Below are positions 6,804-9,585 of a DNA stretch of 9,585 nt, piece by piece. This DNA comes from Prevotella sp. UBA4268. Lineage in GTDB: Bacteria; Bacteroidota; Bacteroidia; Bacteroidales; Bacteroidaceae. Each line of letters starts with the position of its first letter. The first letter of the stretch is position 1. A program made the position numbers and the translations under genes. The stretch is from NCBI GenBank assembly GCA_002395135.1, contig DGWC01000006.1, positions 1 to 9,585 on the forward strand, read 5' to 3'. The notes under the pieces were generated by a model, which was not told the DNA's origin, searched no databases, and saw nothing but the letters and a program-made list of their open reading frames with translations.

Positions 6804-8225
6804 ATGAAAAACGACACCATCTGCGCATTAGCAACGGCTCCTGGCGGAGCGCTCGGCATCATTCGCATCAGCGGTCCTGAGGCCTTCTCAATCGTTAGTT
6901 CTATCTGTTCAGTAAAATGCGAATGTGCAGAACCCAATACCATTCGCTACACCCACATCGTGAGTCCCGCATCCACCGAAAGTGGAAAGCCTCAGACAAT
7001 CGATGAAGTGATGGTATCCGTTTTTCATGCACCCCGTTCCTATACCGGTGAAGACTCCGTGGAGATTTCTTGCCACGGCTCGCGCTATATATTAAACAAG
7101 GTGTTGGAATTGCTCGTGGCCGGCGGATGCCGAATGGCCCGTCCCGGTGAATACACCATGCGCGCCTATCTCAACGGCAAAATGGATCTCAGCCAGGCGG
7201 AGGCCGTTGCTGACCTCATCGCTTCCAACAATCGGGCCAGTCATCAGATGGCCATGTCGCAACTCAGAGGCCATTTCTCATCAGAACTGGCAAAACTCCG
7301 CGAACAACTCCTAAAACTCACATCACTACTGGAACTCGAACTCGATTTCTCAGATCATGAAGACTTGGAGTTTGCCGATAGGAATCAGTTGGTGGAATTG
7401 ACAATAAATATTGACAAACACATCACTCGCCTCGCCCACTCTTTCCAAACGGGACAAGTCATCAAGCAGGGTGTGCCCGTCGCTATTGTAGGGAAAACCA
7501 ATGTGGGAAAGTCAACTCTTCTCAACCGCCTGATTCATGAAGAACGCGCCATCGTGTCAGATATTCATGGAACTACACGCGACACCATCGAAGACACCAT
7601 CGATATTCAAGGAGTTGCATTCCGTTTCATCGACACCGCAGGTATCCGACAAACCACTGACACCATCGAGCAGATGGGTATAGAAAAGACTTATCAGATG
7701 ATTGAAAAGGCTCGGATTGTGCTATGGATCATAGACCAAGAGCCCTCGGAAAATGAATTTAAAGAAATGATTCATCGCACTAATGATAAGTCATTGATAA
7801 TCATTATTAATAAGATTGACAAGACAAACAACTCGTCAACATTCGCCAACATCCATCTTAACACACCTGACTATCCCGTTATAAAGATATCGGCCAAGTG
7901 GGGACAAGGCCTTGACGAACTGGAGCGCGCCATCTATCAGGCAGCCGAACTTCCCGCCTTGTCCGACTCTGACATCATCGTCACCAACGCACGTCATTAC
8001 GACGCACTGGTACGTGCACATGAAAGCCTCGAGCGAGTGCTCGAAGGCATGGGCGCGGTCATTGTAGATGGTCAATGGGAAATGCTCAACCCCTCCCTTT
8101 CTGGTGACCTCCTTGCCGAAGACCTGCGGTTGGCTATTGACCAACTTGGTGAAATCACCGGTTCGCAAATCACCCCCAACGAAGTGTTGGGAAATATCTT
8201 TACACATTTCTGCGTGGGAAAGTAA
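6804..8225 (+). CDS. mnmE: tRNA uridine-5-carboxymethylaminomethyl modification GTPase MnmE
   Basis: MnmE works with MnmG to modify U34 of certain tRNAs (cmnm5U), improving decoding of A/G-ending codons. The 473 aa are slightly longer than the usual 450-460. The N-terminal tetrahydrofolate-binding domain (about 1-120) begins DTICALATAPGGALGIIRISGPEA. The helical domain carries the GTPase in residues about 222-380: P-loop GKTNVGKST 230-238, switch GTTRDT 256-261, DTAG 277-280, NKID 336-339 and SAK 363-365. The C-terminus ends in the invariant F-C-x-G-K, with C470 in the catalytic position. The ATG at 6804 gives the standard N-terminus; an in-frame TTG at 6789 would add five residues and is less likely. 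Residues about 313-352 are encoded by clearly A/T-richer DNA than the rest of the gene. The 103-nt gap upstream contains a hairpin and no obvious promoter. A terminator follows, and then sequence of different character. Confidence 0.97.
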   Translation: MKNDTICALATAPGGALGIIRISGPEAFSIVSSICSVKCECAEPNTIRYTHIVSPASTESGKPQTIDEVMVSVFHAPRSYTGEDSVEISCHGSRYILNKVLELLVAGGCRMARPGEYTMRAYLNGKMDLSQAEAVADLIASNNRASHQMAMSQLRGHFSSELAKLREQLLKLTSLLELELDFSDHEDLEFADRNQLVELTINIDKHITRLAHSFQTGQVIKQGVPVAIVGKTNVGKSTLLNRLIHEERAIVSDIHGTTRDTIEDTIDIQGVAFRFIDTAGIRQTTDTIEQMGIEKTYQMIEKARIVLWIIDQEPSENEFKEMIHRTNDKSLIIIINKIDKTNNSSTFANIHLNTPDYPVIKISAKWGQGLDELERAIYQAAELPALSDSDIIVTNARHYDALVRAHESLERVLEGMGAVIVDGQWEMLNPSLSGDLLAEDLRLAIDQLGEITGSQITPNEVLGNIFTHFCVGK

Positions 8226-8268
8226 ATAGCAATTAGCATCGATTACAATCAATTACTAAATATCACAT

Positions 8269-8299
8269 AAGGCGTTCATAATGAGCGCCTTTTCTTTTT
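8269..8299 (+). terminator. Intrinsic terminator after mnmE
   Basis: AAGGCGTTCA (8269-8278) pairs with TGAGCGCCTT (8282-8291) around a TAA loop, with a single T-G wobble, and is followed by TTTTCTTTTT (about 8290-8299). This is the clearest terminator in the window. It either belongs to mnmE or, if an element inserted exactly at the mnmE 3' end, came with that element. Confidence 0.9.
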
Positions 8300-8323
8300 G
8301 CCCGCTTTTTAAGTAAAGTCGAT

Positions 8324-8347
8324 AAAAATCGTTTTTGCTCGATTTTT
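8324..8347. repeat. 8-bp inverted repeat AAAAATCG / CGATTTTT
   Basis: AAAAATCG (8324-8331) and CGATTTTT (8340-8347) are perfect inverted copies with an 8-nt spacer. A second, overlapping small dyad CGAT-AAAA-ATCG spans 8320-8331. It sits immediately before the TTGTACCGCT direct repeats. On the + strand the right arm ends in six T residues, so it could act as a weak second terminator. As part of the repeat cluster it could equally be a recombinase or regulator binding site. Confidence 0.45.
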
Positions 8348-8367
8348 TGTACCGCTCTTGTACCGCT
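8347..8367. repeat. Tandem direct repeat TTGTACCGCT, 11-bp period
   Basis: TTGTACCGCT occurs at 8347-8356 and again at 8358-8367, exactly 11 bp apart, one helical turn. The core TTGTACC is found again at 9491-9497 in the promoter of the last gene. A tandem site at one-turn spacing is typical of cooperative DNA-binding proteins such as excisionases or integrase arm sites. That reading is inference. Confidence 0.5.
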
Positions 8368-8386
8368 GACTCCAACAACGACCATT

Positions 8387-8467
8387 ATAATAGTAGCGGA
8401 GGTTAGCGAGATAGTAGAGGAATTATACAATGGTTGACAATGGTATAATACTATATACAATAGTTGA
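8387..8467. repeat. Phased direct repeats (ACAATGGT family) and dyad upstream of the multi-HTH gene
   Basis: ACAATGGT starts at 8427 and 8437, ACAATAGT at 8457, and a looser ATAATAGT at 8387; the spacings are 40, 10 and 20 bp. The longer unit TATACAATGGTTGA (8424-8437) returns at 8454-8467 with 13 of 14 bases the same. ATTATAC (8422-8428) and GTATAAT (8443-8449) form a 7-bp inverted repeat across the middle. A separate pair, ATAGTAGCGG (8390-8399) and ATAGTAGAGG (8411-8420), is 21 bp apart. The cluster ends about 40 bp before the start codon at 8508, suitable for autoregulation or for an attachment-site complex. Confidence 0.5.
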
Positions 8468-8507
8468 AGCCATCAGCCACCTTAATATTAACAAAAAATG
8501 AACAAAA

Positions 8508-9416
8508 ATGACAGCAAGTAAAGTTAAAATCAAAAAAGTCTGCGAATGGTGCGGACAAGAGTTCATTGCTTGGAAGGTCTCAACAAGGTTCTGTTCAAAG
8601 CAATGTAACAGTCATGCGTATAAAGACGCAATCAGAAAAAGAGTCCTTCTCCAGACAGAGCAGGACACCATGGAGAAAGCAGACAAGATTTCTGCGAGTA
8701 AAATCGGCAACAAAGACTACATGTCTATTGCCGAAGCAGCATCATTGCTTGGAGTTACAAGAATGACTGTTTATAATCTCATCTATAGTAATGCGTTGAG
8801 AGCAGCAAAAATCACAAGCCGTCTCACATTTGTCAGGAGATGTGATATTGATGCGATGCTTACAAATGCCACCTACACCAAGAGGGTCAAACCAGAGCGA
8901 AAATCCATCACTGAGTTTTACACCACTACTGAAATCAAGGAAAAATTTGGTGTATCAGAGTCATGGGTATTCAAGATTGGCAAGGAGAAGAATATTCCGA
9001 AGATTCTCCATCATGGTAAAACCTACTGGAGCAAGCAGCATGTCGAAAAGCATTTTGCCAAACACATTGAGAACAATGGCATCGCGGAATGGTATTCTGT
9101 CCAGGAGATGATGGAGAAGTTCAACATGACCACTTCTGCCGTCTATTGCTTCGTTTCGAAATTCGGAATTCCCAAAAAGAAGGTTAAGTCATCAGTTTTC
9201 TACAGCAAGCAACATGTGGATGCTGCCAAGGGCATCAATGAGCCACCGAAGGAAGAGTTCTACACAATGAAGGAAGCCGTCGAGCATTTTGGCATGACGG
9301 AAGACCAAATCTACAAATATGCCAAGAAAGCCAAGGTTTCTAAGCACATGGAAGGTCGTATCGTATTGATGAACAAACAAGAACTCGACGCAGCTTTGGC
9401 TCCCCCATCAATATGA
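8508..9416 (+). CDS. Excisionase-like DNA-binding protein: zinc motif plus four tandem winged-HTH repeats
   Basis: I do not recognise a named gene. The 302-aa soluble protein starts with a basic tail and a likely zinc-binding motif, C12-x2-C15-x13-C29-x3-C33. Four repeats of the HTH_17/excisionase (MerR-like) type follow at about 70-120, 136-186, 194-241 and 250-297. Each starts with an aromatic residue and Thr/Ser (YMS, FYT, WYS, FYT), has a turn region GVT, GVS, NMT or GMT, then a recognition helix, a basic wing, and a closing xxxHV/DI/EL segment (YWSKQHVEKHF and FYSKQHVDAA in repeats 2 and 3). The first repeat looks most like a classical Xis domain. Such proteins in Bacteroidota mobile elements are commonly excisionases or transposition regulators, so control of excision or of the following gene is inferred. 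The ATG at 8508 follows an A-rich stretch. G+C is visibly lower than in the housekeeping genes. No clear TAnnTTTG promoter is seen upstream. Confidence 0.85.
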   Translation: MTASKVKIKKVCEWCGQEFIAWKVSTRFCSKQCNSHAYKDAIRKRVLLQTEQDTMEKADKISASKIGNKDYMSIAEAASLLGVTRMTVYNLIYSNALRAAKITSRLTFVRRCDIDAMLTNATYTKRVKPERKSITEFYTTTEIKEKFGVSESWVFKIGKEKNIPKILHHGKTYWSKQHVEKHFAKHIENNGIAEWYSVQEMMEKFNMTTSAVYCFVSKFGIPKKKVKSSVFYSKQHVDAAKGINEPPKEEFYTMKEAVEHFGMTEDQIYKYAKKAKVSKHMEGRIVLMNKQELDAALAPPSI

Positions 9417-9423
9417 TGCAGCT

Positions 9424-9468
9424 CTTTTCCTTTGGTTGAAAAGCAGTTAACCGTATATTAACTTTTTC
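9424..9468. promoter_or_regulatory. Two mutually exclusive hairpins between the multi-HTH gene and the next gene
   Basis: CTTTTC (9424-9429) can pair with GAAAAG (9438-9443). Alternatively GAAAA (9438-9442) pairs with TTTTC (9464-9468), enclosing AGTTAA (9445-9450) paired with TTAACT (9458-9463) around a CCGTATA loop. The two folds share the GAAAAG arm, so only one can form. The second includes a T run (9463-9467) but has no T tract beyond it. The inner dyad could also be a DNA operator next to the downstream promoter. Confidence 0.4.
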
Positions 9469-9483
9469 ACCCAAAACTCACAA

Positions 9484-9497
9484 GGTACTTTTGTACC
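9484..9497 (+). promoter_or_regulatory. TAnnTTTG promoter box embedded in a GGTAC/GTACC palindrome
   Basis: TACTTTTG (9486-9493) is an exact match to the Bacteroidota -7 consensus. It lies wholly inside the perfect inverted repeat GGTAC-TTTT-GTACC (9484-9497). The -33 element is weak (TTTTTC at 9463-9468, 17 bp upstream), suggesting a promoter that needs help or is tightly held. A protein binding the palindrome would cover the -7 box. It would drive the gene starting at 9551, with a leader of about 50 nt. Confidence 0.6.
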
Positions 9498-9550
9498 ACA
9501 TTTCAACATCCATCAGTAATATTATTCACCATTTAATAAATACATTCATT

Positions 9551-9585
9551 ATGAGTACAGCACATACATTTGTAAAGGTGACGCT
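9551..9585 (+). CDS. Start of a gene cut by the window edge; possibly an element recombinase
   Basis: An ATG at 9551 opens a frame reading MSTAHTFVKVT to the end of the window. It follows a good promoter box and an A/T-rich leader (TTTAATAAATACATTCATT) typical of starts in this phylum. Eleven residues are too few to identify a family. The place after an excisionase-like gene and next to a repeat-rich boundary, together with a short beta-strand-like N-terminus seen in many Bacteroidota tyrosine recombinases, makes an integrase the leading guess. This is inference only. Confidence 0.5.
   Translation, partial: MSTAHTFVKVT

Noticed and set aside
8434..8449. TTGACA and TATAAT, both exact sigma-70 hexamers
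   Set aside because: They are separated by only 4 bp instead of about 17, and this phylum uses TAnnTTTG boxes. They arise within the repeat cluster.
8263..8460. A 65-codon minus-strand frame across the mnmE downstream region
   Set aside because: It runs through the terminator and the repeat cluster and has no recognisable protein features.
8387..8467. Possible CRISPR array or plasmid iterons
   Set aside because: The repeats are 8-14 bp with short irregular spacing, too short for CRISPR, and no replication initiator gene is visible.
8226..8507. tRNA gene as an integration target
   Set aside because: I scanned by eye for an acceptor stem, T-arm and CCA end near the boundary and found none.

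Overview
The window looks like a Bacteroidota chromosome, most likely Prevotella or a close relative. Four things point there: a TAnnTTTG-type -7 promoter box upstream of serS, A/T-rich translation starts with no Shine-Dalgarno sequence, a single-chain fusion of the two Nfn/GltA subunits, and the order rpmA-serS-gltA. The genus is inferred from protein resemblance only. Every gene lies on the + strand.

Positions 1-8225 are an ordinary housekeeping block. It starts inside rpmA (ribosomal protein bL27), which ends in a clear intrinsic terminator. A promoter then drives serS (seryl-tRNA synthetase). After 76 nt comes a tight gene run: an NfnA-NfnB/GltA-type flavin iron-sulfur fusion enzyme, a small four-helix membrane protein (DMT_6/DUF486 type) overlapping it by 4 nt, an exported PD40-repeat protein 7 nt later, and a uridine-phosphorylase-like enzyme another 7 nt on. 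A 103-nt gap with a strong 10-bp hairpin leads to mnmE (tRNA wobble-uridine modification GTPase), which has a terminator about 45 nt past its stop.

Positions 8300-9585 look accessory. Two hand-counted 60-base lines of the 302-aa gene give 38% and 43% G+C, against 58-60% in sampled lines of mnmE and gltA. A roughly 200-bp noncoding stretch (8300-8507) is crowded with short direct and inverted repeats, several spaced by near-multiples of a DNA helical turn. It is followed by a gene for a protein with an N-terminal four-cysteine zinc motif and four tandem excisionase/MerR-like winged-HTH repeats. After a spacer with two competing hairpins and a TAnnTTTG promoter inside a perfect GGTAC/GTACC palindrome, the first 11 codons of another gene are cut off by the window edge.

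My reading is that 8226/8300 onward is one end of an integrative element next to mnmE, carrying an excisionase-like regulator followed by what may be a recombinase gene. The recombinase identity and the element boundary are inferences; neither is proved by this window. The most interesting material is the multi-domain DNA-binding protein, the phased repeats upstream of it, and the GTACC motif shared between the boundary region and the downstream promoter.
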